64,000 nucleotides of DNA from Nymphaea colorata. Taxonomy: Eukaryota > Streptophyta > Magnoliopsida > Nymphaeales > Nymphaeaceae. Position numbers and translations under genes: made by a program. Below, piece by piece: positions 1 to 10,657 of this stretch. Numbering within the stretch: position 1 is the stretch's first letter; every line of letters starts with the position of its first letter. The notes below the pieces were generated by a model that was given only the letters and a program-made list of their open reading frames with translations, ran no database searches and was not told the origin of the DNA. The DNA is taken from positions 23,371,300 through 23,435,299 of the forward strand of contig NC_045142.1 in NCBI RefSeq assembly GCF_008831285.2. The letters run 5' to 3'.

Positions 1-360
1 GCTGTCATCTCCTCCTCAATTTCTTTTCTTTGTACAAACAAATGGAAGAAAAGCATGATCTCTAGGTTGATAATAATGATGATGATAGTGATGCTGTTGT
101 TTGGATCTTAAAGTTAGTAGTCTAATGCTAAATTCTCTGCTTCATTCGACCGTAAACTCTAAGTCCCAACCACCAACTTCACCGTTATGATCATCGTTGT
201 CATCATGGCAATCCTGATTTCCCTCCCTTTGTAGAAACAAAGGAGAGAAGAGGAGGAGGAGCTGGCAAGAAAATGAAGCATTTTTCTCTGTCGTTTAGCA
301 TTTGGCATTCTTGGTGTGGTCTATGGTCTGCTTTTCTCTCTTCTTCTCGTACTTGCTTCC
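1..360. repeat. Foldback-like dispersed repeat, copy 1 (cut by window edge)
   Basis: A non-coding segment with purine-rich and pyrimidine-rich halves; bases 1-60 resemble the reverse complement of about 215-260. Much of it is also related, partly inverted, to 4,490-4,800: both carry a (GAT)n stretch, a shared phrase about 'gtctaatgcta', and a block containing 'gcatttggc'. A (GAA)n run sits at 381-403 just beyond it. No protein family is recognised in either strand; the small open frames here are low-complexity. Confidence 0.45.
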
Positions 361-429
361 AACAGTGCAGAATAAGGCTGAAGAAGAAGAAGAAGAAGAA
401 GAAGATTGGTGGAGTTTGGGGAAAAAGTG

Positions 430-960
430 TGTTCACAAATAAAATAAATTAGAAGGAAAAACCAATTTAAAGTGGTTTGGTGTCTAAACGCTTGCATCCA
501 CGGAAGGCTGCACCCATCGACCTTATGTTTGACAATGTGCATCATCTCATTATATAAAGCAGTCATACTTCCAAAGTTGCCCTGTATTTTGATGAGTCGT
601 TAAATTGTGTTTTATTATCATTAAATGCAACATATTTTTCATTTACAACACCATGATCTTTTTCCGTTCCAATTTTATTTGATTTCCTTGCAGGGACAAG
701 CACCATGATCTTTTACCATAAAAATAAAAATCTTCTATTAATCTTTTCACCTTCATTTTAGCTTGGCCTTTAATATGTTCATTCTAAATTTGATGCCATA
801 TTTTATTGCTTTCAGTCCTCCTTCAAACTTGATGACTACTCAAGTCCCAGTTTGCTTTATAAGACGTTGTTTGAAACTCTATTTAGTCCTTCATTTGATA
901 AAGAAAGCAATTATCTCTATGCTCATTTAAAGACATCCTCGGCTTAATTCTTCTTCAACA
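430..960. repeat. LTR-like dispersed repeat, copy 1
   Basis: This segment resembles 7,195-7,690, 26,750-27,240, 27,283-27,480 and in part 8,150-8,290. Shared landmarks are 'gtggtt(t)agtgttta', 'catccatggaaggtc', 'attatatagcagtcatac', 'taaatgcaaaatattt' and 'agcttggcctttgatatgttcatt'. The copy at 27,283 abuts a sequence complementary to a tRNA-Met primer-binding site, so the family is probably derived from retrotransposon LTRs lying on the minus strand. No coding domain remains. Confidence 0.5.
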
Positions 961-2052
961 AGCAGCCCACTTTGACATAAGAAGCAATTTAATGCGGATG
1001 TGGTTAGTGTTGGAGTTGAAGCAGCAAAAGACGTCTGCAGCCTCATCTATCGTCTCAGCAAGTCACCGGCGGAGGCTCCAAGGTCGTCCACACATGAGTG
1101 CCATGATGCAGTAGCAGCTGCTGAAAAAGAAAAATAAGAGACGAAGGAGACGAAGCCAAAGCAGAGATCAACAGGTTTGCTTCTATGAGGCTCGATTAGG
1201 GTAATCCAATCGGATTAAACCCTAGATTGAGTAGTGCTGGGCCTAAATAACCAACCTTATAGGTTTTCCGCATGCCTACCTCACGGTTACAGCTAATGAG
1301 AGATTTTCGGAGAAACAGGTAACCTAAATGTCAAATCTCTTAATAAAATCTTTTATTTAAAAAATGTTTGCAAGTTAATTTCGCAACTACAAATGGACCC
1401 CCTCGCGGTTACAAGATGAAGGGATAGGGCTCATATTCACTATCCAACAATTAGGCCATGCTTAATCACCTGTGTGCAGACATGGTCACAACCATCAACC
1501 TTAGGGCTGATAGTGTGCACTATTTCATTACATTGTTCTCACTAGGCCGATTCTTTTGAAATTGAATCACTTCTTATGGATTCGTTGAAAATGATTCTGA
1601 TCTAGTTCATGATCCATCAGAAAGCGCACTTGTGGAATCCTCGTGGATAAAAATGTAGTCTATTTGATATCAAGTGGCATCATTTCTTCTGTCCAAACCA
1701 GAGAATATGTTAGATTTGATTCAAAATGAATCTTACTCTATCATCGATCATAGATTTCTATTTCAATCGTTTAGTCTTTTAGATATATAAAAAATAGGTG
1801 GCTAAAACACAATGAAATCCAATTGAAAGCATATTTTTATTTTATCATGCAAATTTGAGTGTGTTGTTCATGCCATTACAAAAGAAAAAAAAAAAGATTG
1901 CACTAAGTGTGGAGGAAGTGAACGCTAAGGTAGTTTTGTAACAACGTCAACTTTTGGGGGTGTTTCGGGCAACGTTCTGTAGGTACTCATTGTAACCTGG
2001 GTTGATCCTTGGGGAAATTTCAAATCGCTCGTTGTCATCCACCATTGCCAAG
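961..2052. other. Intergenic, nothing recognised
   Basis: AT-rich sequence without a convincing reading frame, RNA gene or repeat boundary. The stretch 1,040-1,110 is somewhat GC-richer but carries no recognisable domain. Confidence 0.5.
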
Positions 2053-2748
2053 TAGGGCTGCACAGGAGCTGAGTCAAGCCCGCCAAGTCGAGCCCGAGCT
2101 TGGCCAGCTCGAGCTCGACTCGGCTTTAAAAACTTAAGCTCAAGCTCGGCTGTAACTCGAGTCAAGCTCCTCATGGCAAGCTCGACTCGACCATAAATAT
2201 CGGGCTCGAACTTGACTTTTTTAACTCATTTAAATCGTTTAGGCGTTAACTTGTTTAGCGTTAACTCATGTAAGCATTAACTCGTTTAACTCGTGTAAGC
2301 AGGGGCGGAGGTACAAAATTTTAATGAGGAAGGCCAAATTAAAGTTTCTAAATTTTGACAAGGGCCGAAATATCTTTTTTCAACATTTTTATATAGGGCA
2401 AGTGAAATTTTCTAAAATTAACATGTAAATTTTAAAAAAATGAAGGGGCTGAGGCCCCTTCGGACCCCCTTGGCTCCGCCCCTGTGTGTAAGCATTAACA
2501 AGTGTAACTCATTTAATTCGTGTAACTTGTGAAAATTTGTTTTACAATAAAAGTTAAAACCAGTGATTTGGTGAACCGATTTTGGCAATATTATATATAG
2601 TACTGGTTTGTGAGTCGAGTTCTTGAAACTTGAATTCGACTCGTTTATTGTTTCAAATATCTTTGTAAGCTCGAATTCGACATGAGCCGAGTTTTTTTGA
2701 GCGAGTTCGAGTCGAGCCAGAGTTGGTCCGGCTCGTTGTGCAGCCATA
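2053..2748. mobile_element. Non-autonomous hAT-like element, family A copy 1
   Basis: Terminal inverted repeats are TAGGGCTGCACA at the left and TGTGCAGCCATA at the right (one mismatch). The element is flanked by a perfect 8-bp target duplication, TTGCCAAG (2,045-2,052 and 2,749-2,756). An 8-bp duplication with short TAGGG-type ends is characteristic of the hAT superfamily. The interior is made of repeated 'gagctcgactcg'-like motifs and a 'gtgatttggtgaaccgattttggcaatatta' block shared with 8,591-9,147, 10,658-10,914 and 23,334-23,728. No transposase frame is present. A second element is nested at 2,300-2,484. Confidence 0.85.
2300..2484. mobile_element. hAT-like MITE nested inside family A copy 1
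   Basis: A 185-bp element with perfect 11-bp terminal inverted repeats CAGGGGCGGAG / CTCCGCCCCTG. It is flanked by 8-bp duplications CGTGTAAG (2,292-2,299) and TGTGTAAG (2,485-2,492), which match at 7 of 8 positions. It interrupts the host element's repeated 'taagcattaactcgt' motif, so it inserted after the host. Related decayed pieces occur near 9,836-9,985 and 10,570-10,657. Confidence 0.8.
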
Positions 2749-3504
2749 TTGCCAAGAGGCTGAGCTATAAAATTCTAGTTAAGGGGCATTAGGAATAACT
2801 TTTTTTTAAGGAGCACCAATATTTAAATGGGAAAAGTTTTTCAGAAATATCAATATAATGAAGGTTTTTAAGCTCACATGAGCAATTACCAACACTTGCC
2901 TCCGTCCCTGCCACTGCTGGCAACCCAATATTTTTTGTATTTAATTAGAGAAGAGACACTGATCTTGAGCCAAATTTCCTTAAGCCACATACAGAACACG
3001 GAAAAAGACAGTTCTGACAATATATCAACGGCATTTTCATTTTTGAAACTTTTATTTGGTTTGTTAAACTTAAATGAAACTTAAAATTTAAAGTAACAAT
3101 AAAAAGTAAAAACAGCATTTGAATCAAAATAAGTGTCTTCAAGGGTGAAGAGACGTTGCAGCAATTGGAAGGGCTTATAGTTATACCCAGTATCCCCAGA
3201 GCCAGAAATTCCGAGTTAAGGAGCATTCTAACTCTAAATTTCCAATTCTAAGTGACATTTATATGTAAAAAACTAAAGATTAATGAAATTTCTATATGTA
3301 AATAAAGTAAATTTTGCAGCCTGGTGTGGGCAATTACAACGTAGCTCTGCCACTGCTTAGCACTTCAAATGGAGGAGGTTACATTGAATGTTGAGATGAA
3401 AATCCTGGTGCGCCTATTCCCCCTTAGATTCTTTGATAAAGTAATTGGAATTGTCTTTGATAGTTCCTGATAATGAAAGTCGCTGATTCAAGTCAGACAA
3501 ATCG
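2749..3504. other. Intergenic with decayed element ends
   Basis: AT-rich and non-coding. Phrases such as 'gcctccgtccctgccactgctgg' (about 2,898) and 'gtagctctgccactgct' (about 3,340) look like decayed ends of the CTCCGCCCCTG-type MITE family. No intact element could be bounded. Confidence 0.4.
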
Positions 3505-3687
3505 TCAGCACATAACGCAATTACTTTATATGCCCACAAATTCTCAATTAGTGTTTTTATGAAGTCCATCAAATTCTTAAATTCTTCAATCACCCTATCT
3601 CTTGATTGAACATTTTGAGAATTTGATGGACTTCATGAAAACACCAATTGAGAATTTGTGGGCATTGTAATTGTGTTATGTGATGCT

Positions 3688-3688
<1 letters not shown>
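3505..3688. repeat. Long hairpin (inverted repeat), arms about 73-75 bp
   Basis: The left arm 3,505-3,579 and right arm 3,615-3,687 are nearly perfect reverse complements around a loop of about 35 nt. Core matches include 'gccacaaattctcaatta' type sequence against 'aattgagaatttgtgggc', and 'tgatggacttcat' on the right arm. It ends directly against the (TA)n tract. It could be a MITE or a source of hairpin small RNA; no transposon ends were resolved. Confidence 0.75.

Positions 3689-3765
<77 letters not shown>
3689..3765. repeat. (TA)n microsatellite
   Basis: About 76 bp of uninterrupted TA dinucleotides lying exactly between two inverted repeats (3,505-3,688 and 3,767-4,004). Confidence 0.95.
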
Positions 3766-3766
<1 letters not shown>

Positions 3767-3767
<1 letters not shown>

Positions 3768-4004
3768 CAACTCAATAATGTAAAGTGGAGTAAGCCCAAA
3801 TTGGAGATCAAATGGAGCTCGACTACCATGAGTGTTGAAATTAGCCGAAGAAAAAGCAACGAGGATCAAAACAGGCCTCTTTTTTGAGACATGTTTCTAC
3901 CGCATGGTGCTCATTGCTTTTTCTTCAGCTAATTTCACCACTCATCTAGTGGAACTAAATTTTAACTCCAATCTGGGTTTATTCCACTTTACATTATTGA
4001 GTTC
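3767..4004. repeat. Inverted repeat, arms about 100 bp
   Basis: The left arm 3,767-3,866 and the right arm 3,908-4,004 are imperfect reverse complements. Outer matches are 'ctcaataatgtaaagtgga' against 'tccactttacattattgag', and inner matches are 'ttagccgaagaaaaagcaa' against 'ttgctttttcttcagctaa'. The loop is about 40 nt. The apparent open frames in both strands are the two faces of the palindrome, not evidence of coding. Confidence 0.75.
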
Positions 4005-4089
4005 ACAAAAAAGCCAGCTTCCCCCAATACCTTTCTTTGTCTTGCGGACATGTTTTCACTTCCATCGGTTCCTTCATTTTGAGATGGTG

Positions 4090-4146
4090 ATTATATATAT
4101 ATATATAAGATTGGACGGGCCACAACACTCATCTCTTTCCCTCACC

Positions 4147-4177
<31 letters not shown>

Positions 4178-4410
4178 TCTTCTCTTCCAAGGGAAGCAGC
4201 CCACTGACCCCCCTTTCCCCTACTCATCACAATGGGTAGATGAACGGAGGAGGCCCGGGGACTCCCCCTCGAGAGATACGAGAGAGGGAGAGAAGATGTG
4301 GGAGAGGGAGGGAAAGAAGGGAGAGAGTGTAAGTAATCTGGAGCATCCAATCTTAGATTGGACGGCTCAGATCTGATGTCTCTAGATGTCATTAGAATAG
4401 CAGAATCACC

Positions 4411-4460
<50 letters not shown>

Positions 4461-4486
4461 ATGTATGTGTGTATGTGTGTGTGTGG
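4090..4486. repeat. Simple-repeat cluster: (TA)n, (CT)n, (GA)n, (TA)n(TG)n
   Basis: Short tracts of TA at 4,093-4,108, CT at about 4,148-4,173, GA-rich sequence at 4,270-4,330, and a compound (TA)(TG) tract at 4,416-4,485. The sequence between them has no recognisable gene. Confidence 0.85.
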
Positions 4487-4489
4487 CAT

Positions 4490-4800
4490 AGGAAGCCCAA
4501 ACACGAGAAAGAGAGAGAGACAACTAGACCGCAAAGAGTGCACCAAGAGAGCCAAATGCTTATAAACCTGAGAGTCGAAACATTGTTTCTGTTTCCTCGC
4601 CATCTCCTTTTCCACATATTTCTTTTATATAAACAAATGAAAGAGGAAGGGAAGGAAGAGAAGCAAGCTCACAATGATGATAATGATGATGATGACAGTG
4701 ATAACGGTCTTTAGCCCTTGGAGTTGATGGTCTAATGCTATAGACTGCACTTAAGACCGTCAACTCTAAGGCCCAACGACGGTCATCACTGGTTTTATTC
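4490..4800. repeat. Foldback-like dispersed repeat, copy 2
   Basis: Related to 1-360, partly in inverse order. It carries (GAT)n at 4,672-4,700 and an internal short palindrome: 'cttggagttgatggtc' near 4,718 against 'gaccgtcaactctaag' near 4,755. No coding signal. Confidence 0.45.
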
Positions 4801-4959
4801 TTTTACCAACACATGTGCTTACCAATAACAAGTCTCTTTTGGGTGAGCAAGAGGAGTATTTCATCTTACCATTCAGAAAGAGAGTTGGAGTCTCCACCCA
4901 ACCCCTCGTTTGTGCAGCATAGACAGTAACGGCTTTGAGGATTCAACACAGGAATTGAC

Positions 4960-4964
<5 letters not shown>

Positions 4965-5030
<66 letters not shown>
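4965..5030. repeat. Compound (TA)n(GA)n microsatellite
   Basis: A TA run followed immediately by a GA run. The same TA-then-GA order recurs at 9,628-9,683 and 26,480-26,548. Confidence 0.95.
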
Positions 5031-5038
<8 letters not shown>

Positions 5039-5660
5039 CAGAAATGACTTTGCCTTTTTAGATACTCCTACCTCTCACACACAGAGCCCCATGCATATGC
5101 ATCAGATTGCATGTAAGAGAGGCTGGGTCATTTGGCAGGAGGATTTTGGTGCCAATATAATAGCCCCAAATTAAAAGAAGCCCTTAGCAAAGTTCCCACT
5201 TACCACCAATTCTTCTTCTCACAGGAAAGGTATTTTAGCTGAAAACAGATTCTGAAACTTTTTTTTCTGCTTATCGTACAAATTTTATTAAAGAAGCTAA
5301 GCACTTTTGCTAATATAGAGAAACTTTTAGTTGCAGTTCAATGGCACTTTTTATTCCTAAATTGTATCCCTAACCTTCTAAACAAAGTGTGACTTTGAGT
5401 GAGAACAGAAAGATTTTATTTTTGAAAATTTTAAAAGATACAACCACAGAAAAGATCTAGATGAAATATTAATAATGAGAACTATTTTTTTATCTTTCAG
5501 CATTCAACCTACCCTCTTTCATTCAATACAATTTTATATTCTAAAAATACTGTGTTCTTGTTTCACAAAATCATTTTTAGCTTCGGTGTTCCATTTTTAA
5601 AATTTAAAAACAATATATATGTCATAAAATATGCTATATAGCATGTGTTCCAAAAAACAC
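5031..5660. other. Intergenic, nothing recognised
   Basis: AT-rich sequence without frames, RNA genes or bounded repeats that I can support. Confidence 0.5.
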
Positions 5661-5724
5661 AAGTTTGGGATCCGATAGGTCAGATCGGATCCATTTTGCT
5701 TCCAAAAATCATATCCTGCCAAAA

Positions 5725-5826
5725 GATCTGATGGGAGCAGCTACATTTGTCAAAATTCATTCTATTGTGATGTCACACATCACGATTGAATGAATTTTGA
5801 CAAATGTAGTTCTTCCCATCAGACCT
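5725..5826. repeat. Near-perfect hairpin, arms about 48 bp
   Basis: The left arm begins 'gatctgatgggag' and the right arm ends 'cttcccatcagac'. The inner part pairs 'acatttgtcaaaattcatt' with 'aatgaattttgacaaatgt', leaving a loop of only a few bases. A looser outer similarity ('ggatccgataggtcagatc' against 'gatatggatctgatggatc') suggests a MITE spanning about 5,660-5,890, but its ends were not fixed. Confidence 0.75.
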
Positions 5827-6066
5827 TAGGCTTATGTGGGTATGATATGGATCTGATGGATCTTAGGTATGATACGATATCACATCCGACTTATATCTAA
5901 AATTAGGTATATAGCTAAAGCAAACCCACTAGAATCCAATTCCAATTCCGTTCATTCACCATGAGTCAAATTTTTGTGGGAAAGTTTCAGGCATTCAAAC
6001 ACCATTTCTCAATAGAAGATAATTAGTTAATTGCATATTGACCCATGAAAAAAAGGGCAAAACAAC

Positions 6067-6419
6067 CTAGAGATGTCAACCGATTAGATTTGGATCAGAT
6101 ATACTCTTAATCATATCCACTTTTTCGGATATTCACATATTCAGATTCAAATTCGGATTTGAATACAAATAAAGAAAAGTCATACCCGAAATCCACCCTT
6201 TATATTCATATCTGAATTCGAATGCGAAATTTGAACCAGGTTTTGCTAATTTTCAAAATGTAATAAAACTAGATACAGGATATTTGTCTTAAAATGAATC
6301 CGATTTGAATCCGTATTGGATGCCATTTATTAAATCTGAAATCGATCTGATTTCTTCATCAAATTTTTTTTTTTTTCATATCTGATTTTTCATTTAAATC
6401 GGATATATTGACATCCCTA
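6067..6419. mobile_element. hAT-like MITE, family B copy 1
   Basis: Ends are (C)TAGAGATGTCAA and TTGACATCCCTA, inverted repeats with one mismatch. The flanking 8-bp duplication AAAACAAC (6,059-6,066 and 6,420-6,427) is perfect. The interior consists of 'gattcaaattcggat'-type motifs. The one-base asymmetry at the left end is unexplained. Decayed relatives lie at 7,700-8,099, 10,285-10,480, 28,164-28,440, 32,800-33,137, 33,260-33,575 and 34,918-35,326. Confidence 0.75.
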
Positions 6420-7194
6420 AAAACAACTACTTTGACCCAAGGATGGTCGAATGGTTCACAAAATAAGCAATGGAATTATTTGGAGCAAAACCTCCAAAGG
6501 CGTTCTGAGCCAATGACACGTGAACTAGATTTCTCGTACCCCAAAAAAATGTGAGAGACTTTTCTGGATCTGCCATGTATAATGAAAAGCGGATTGGATT
6601 CTTGGACACTTTTGTGTTTGATAGCCTTGGATCTTACATCTGAGGCTACGTAGAAAGGTTTGTTTTGAGATATCTGCAATTTACACAGACTGAGGATTTC
6701 AATAGCATAGATTTTAAGATCCGATTGGGAGGAAAAGGTGGTCTGACCTTAAGTCCATGGATCTGAATATCTCGGATCACCACGAATCTAAGATCCATGG
6801 TGAAACCAACACAATTACTTAAGCGTGTTTGATTTCGAGTTAGAATCAAATCTGATAGTCAAAGCTGAAAAATCCTTGTACCGGATCCAACCCATTTGTG
6901 GCCCCTATTTCCCCCAACCACTTTCTGTCAATTGGATCTGGTACAATGGATGAGATGGCATTTGAAAGAATCTGAGGGATCTGGTTTATCAAAGTCCAAA
7001 CCTGTGGAAGGTACATTGGTATCAACAGCAAAGGAGGTGTGGGCACCGTGTGGGCAATTATTTGCACAAACCCACAAAAAATCATATTTTTGTATTGATG
7101 TTTGAGAGAAATGTTCTTAATTTTGATATTGGTACCTTTTAAAATTTTATAGCCAGTGCCCCTTGCTCCACCCCTAGATGGTAAGTTAGACGGA
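6420..7194. other. Intergenic repeats, not coding
   Basis: The part 6,595-6,812 resembles 45,530-45,640. Both begin 'tgtttgatagccttg' and end 'gaaaccaacac', which suggests a decayed MITE family. The part 7,128-7,180 ends like the CTCCGCCCCTG-type elements. No gene seen. Confidence 0.45.
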
Positions 7195-7690
7195 ACGATG
7201 AGGTGTGATTGGGGAAGAAGAAGAATGCCAGCGTTTGGGGGAGAAGAATATTGGAAAAAATTAATATGAACAAGAAGAAGAATAACTGAACGTGATTCAG
7301 TGTTTAATCACCTACATCCATGGAAGGTCACAACTATCTGCCTTGCCTTGGGGTTGATAAGTGTGCAGCTTGTCTTTATATAGAAGTCATGCATCTAATA
7401 TTTCCCTTATGTTAAGGAGCTGTTATAACTTATTTTTTATTAACATTAAATGCAAAATATTTTGTATTTATGGCACCATCATCTTCTACCATAAATATCT
7501 TATTCATCTTCTCTCTTTAATTTTAGCTTGGGTTTTGATGTGTTCATTCATACTTGATGCCATCCTTTATGGTTTTCTTCCTCTCTCAAACTGGATAACT
7601 ATTCGTTTCTACCATTGTTTCATGAAGATGTTTTTTTCAAAACTGGATCGAGTCCTTGGTTTGATAAAGAAATCAATGTCCTCCATAGAC
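7195..7690. repeat. LTR-like dispersed repeat, copy 2
   Basis: Shares the landmarks of copy 1 (430-960): 'cacctacatccatggaaggtc', 'taaatgcaaaatattt' and 'agcttgggttttgatgtgttcatt'. A 148-codon open frame runs through 7,361-7,804. Its sequence is hydrophobic and low in complexity and lies across repeat DNA, so I do not call it a gene. Confidence 0.5.
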
Positions 7691-7699
7691 ATCTTAGGT

Positions 7700-8099
7700 A
7701 TTGATGTCATTGGGTCATATTCAAATCTGATAATAATAGTATCATTAACTGTATTGGCTTTTTCAGATATTCACATAGTTGAATTTTATATTCTGAATGC
7801 GACCTGAATCGGTATTTGTTACATTTATATCTGAACTGGAATCTGAAATTTGAACCGAATCCGGCCGACTTTTAAAAAATGTAAGAGCATTGGATATATG
7901 ATATTTATTTAAAACCAAATCTGATCTGGATTCTAAATCTGATTAGATATTTATGTATACCTGAAACTGAATATGAATCAGAATAGAAGCCATTTCGAAT
8001 CTGGCCAAATTTTTTAATATGATATTAATTTTTTTTTTGTATCTGATTTTTTTAGAATGGTTCGGTAGGACGATCCAAATCAAATATATTGACATCCCT
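7700..8099. mobile_element. Decayed family B MITE
   Basis: The right end is intact (TTGACATCCCTA at 8,088-8,099). The left end 'ttgatgtcattgggtcatattc' is degraded. Interior 'gaatctgaa'-type motifs match copy 1. No target duplication was found. Confidence 0.55.
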
Positions 8100-8109
8100 A
8101 TTTGCTGGC

Positions 8110-8545
8110 CATCCTCAGCTCACATCTTATTTAACAAGCAACTTGTTCTCATAATATATCGAAAAAAAAAATGAACATGAAGGAGAAGCAATTTATCATG
8201 GTCTGTTGCTGTTCCAGTATATATTCACCTACATCCATGGAAGGTCCCATAGAAAGGGTATTCGATACGAATATACTGCAAACACATGTGAAAACCCCTG
8301 CAAGGTCGCGTTTGGATGGCACCTTAAAAAAAAAATCTTATTTTACCAAAACTTAGGTTTTTAATTAGTTTCTGAAATCTGGTTTACAGTTTTGAGTTTA
8401 AAAACACCATTTTAACAAAAGTGGGTTTCTCACAAGCTCAGTTTTGAGTGTCAACTAAATATGCCTAGAACGGCATAGTAAAATGGTATTTTGCTTCCAA
8501 AATTTCGTTTTAAAGGTCAAGGAAACACATCCTAAGAATTGAACT
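8110..8545. other. LTR-like fragment followed by unassigned AT-rich DNA
   Basis: The part 8,160-8,260 resembles 27,290-27,400 ('aaaatgaacatgaa.gagaagcaattta', then 'cacctacatccatggaaggtc'). The part 8,300-8,545 resembles short repeats starting 'gtttggatggca' also seen at 33,145, 51,262 and 55,700. Nothing coding. Confidence 0.4.
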
Positions 8546-8590
8546 TTTTTTTTTCTTTAATTTATAGTCCTTTAAGCTCGGGGGCTGATC

Positions 8591-9147
8591 TAGGGCTTCA
8601 AAACAATAAGCAGAACCAACTCGGGCTTAACTCGAAAAAACTCAGATCATGCTTGACTCGTTTATAAACGGGCCAAGTTCGACCTTACAAAGATACTCGA
8701 AACGGTAAACAAGTTGACTTCGAGTTTCAGGAACTCGACTCGCTTATACTCGACTCGACTTGTAAACCGATACTTTATATAATATTTTCAAAACCAGCTC
8801 ACCGGTTTTAACTTTTAGGGTAAAAACAAATTTTCATAAGTTACATGAGTTAACACTTGTACGAGTTAATGCTTATGCAAGTTAACGTTAAATTAGTTAA
8901 CACCTAAATGAGTTAAATGGGTTAAATGAGTCAAGTTCCAGTTCAAGCTCTCGCTTGTTATAAGGAGTTCGACTCGAGTTCAAGCTCGTGCTTGCTATAA
9001 GGAGCTCGACTCGACTTCAAGCTCGCGGTTGCTATAAGGATCTCGACTCGAGTTCAATCCGAGCTCAAGCTCGAGCTTTTTGAGCTGAGTCGAGTTCGAG
9101 CTCGATCTGGCCAAGCTCGTGCTTGCCTCGGCTCTTGTGCAACCCTA
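8591..9147. mobile_element. Non-autonomous hAT-like element, family A copy 2
   Basis: The right end TTGTGCAACCCTA and the 'gagctcgactcgagttcaagctc' interior place it in family A. The central 'caaaaccagctcaccggttttaac' block is the reverse complement of the conserved block of copy 1, so it lies inverted relative to copy 1. The left end is degraded ('tagggcttcaaaac' is the best candidate) and no target duplication was found. Confidence 0.6.
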
Positions 9148-9149
9148 CC

Positions 9150-9400
9150 ACCTGCCACCAATAAGCCTAAGCATCCGGTTGGGTACCCGATGGTTACCTG
9201 AAACCCCGCCCAACTGAGGCCCGGTCGGGCCAACAATATTTGGTAATACTATTTTTATTATTATTATTAATTAAATTTATATATTATTTTATACTAAAAA
9301 CATATTTTTTAATTTTAACCGGGTCGAGGCCGGGTTCAGGTTTCAAATGTGTAGCCGGCCGAGCCCAACTCCGGCCCAATGCCCAAGCCTGAACACCAAT
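9150..9400. repeat. GC-rich 'GGCCCGG' repeat
   Basis: Two GC-rich blocks (9,170-9,235 and 9,318-9,395) around an AT-rich core contain opposed motifs such as 'gaggcccggtcgggcc' and 'cgggtcgaggccgggttc'. A sequence of similar style lies at 46,400-46,625. It is probably a degraded inverted-repeat element; no ends were fixed. Confidence 0.4.
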
Positions 9401-9622
9401 GTGTCCTCTCACAAGGAATGTACTTTAGTTGAAAAATCAATTTGAGAACTATTTTTGTCTTATAATTCGAAATAAGCACCATGAACTGTTTTTTCATTGT
9501 AAATCATTGTTAATTACATTTTAATAGTAAACTTTTGTTTTAAAACATATGGCAACATTTGAGCATCTAGTGGTTTTACACTTTCATTTTACAGGTGACT
9601 TATATCAACCATAAAAATATTT

Positions 9623-9627
<5 letters not shown>

Positions 9628-9681
<54 letters not shown>

Positions 9682-9683
9682 TA
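9628..9683. repeat. Compound (TA)n(GA)n microsatellite
   Basis: A TA tract followed directly by a GA tract. Confidence 0.95.
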
Positions 9684-9835
9684 ACATCTATATTTGATTA
9701 ACATAATGCACTTAAAAAAGAAAAACAAAATATAAGGTTGGAATAGCAAATGAGTTGTAGATGCTTCTACTTTTGAGGGGTCGGGTGTGGTTGGTTCAGC
9801 CAAGAACTAGTATGCTACCAATCATAGGTTAAAGT

Positions 9836-10657
9836 CACTAAGAGCGGAGTCAAAAAATTTTTATGAGGGAGGCCAAATTATAGTTTCAAAATTTTGATGG
9901 GAACCAAAATGTCAATTTTCAATTATATAAGCTAAGTAATTTAAAACAAAAACTACATATAAAATTTTAAAAATTTTCTTTTGAGTGGGAATGAGGAAAC
10001 GGCATTAAAAGTTTTATTGCCTAGTGATGCGTAGCTTTCCCCAAGTAAAACTTAAATGAAAAAACAGAAAGTGAAAAAAAAAAGCTTTTATATGCTAGTT
10101 TGTTTTTATGGATCCAATGATATTTTTTAATAATAATCTTCAGCATCCCATTGAACATATGGTTTTGAAAAGTCTCGCCTCATTTGTTTCTAATCACATT
10201 TCTGAAAACTGGATTGAATTTTATGTCGTAAAAAATTTTGATATTTTTTAATGTTGTCTCACTCACTTAAGTGCAACTGGAAATGAATTAGTGATGGGAT
10301 GTCAGATATAATCGGGTATCTAATCGAACCATTTCAAAAAAAATTGGACGTGGAAAGACCTTTAATATCCGATTAGAAAATGGAATTGGATTCGGACTTA
10401 AGAAACACGGCATCCAATTGAATTCAGATCTAGATATTTATAAACATCAGGTTGGATTTGGATACGAATACAGATTAGATTTATTTTTATAATAAATATT
10501 TGTATTTAATGTTTTACAATTTTAACAGAAACCGTAATATAATTTTTTTGAAGTTTATATATAGACAAAATGAACTTTTTGTAAAATTGCATGTGAAAAT
10601 TTCCTTTTTTGAAAATTTGAAGTGGGGTCATGCCCTTGCCAAACCCTTGGCTCGGCC
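9836..10657. other. Decayed and interrupted MITE plus family B fragment
   Basis: The part 9,836-9,985 matches the left half of the 2,300-2,484 MITE family ('gagggaggccaaattatagtttc...'). The part 10,570-10,657 matches its right half (ending 'cccttggctcggccta'). The DNA between, including family B-like sequence at 10,285-10,480, appears to have separated them. Confidence 0.4.

Noticed and set aside
4129-4617. 162-codon - strand frame with His/Thr and Tyr/Ile repeats
   Set aside because: Translation of (TG)n, (TA)n and (GA)n microsatellites.
7361-7807. 148-codon open frame on the + strand
   Set aside because: Hydrophobic, low-complexity product lying across an LTR-like repeat and a decayed MITE; no domain, and related repeats elsewhere do not keep the frame.
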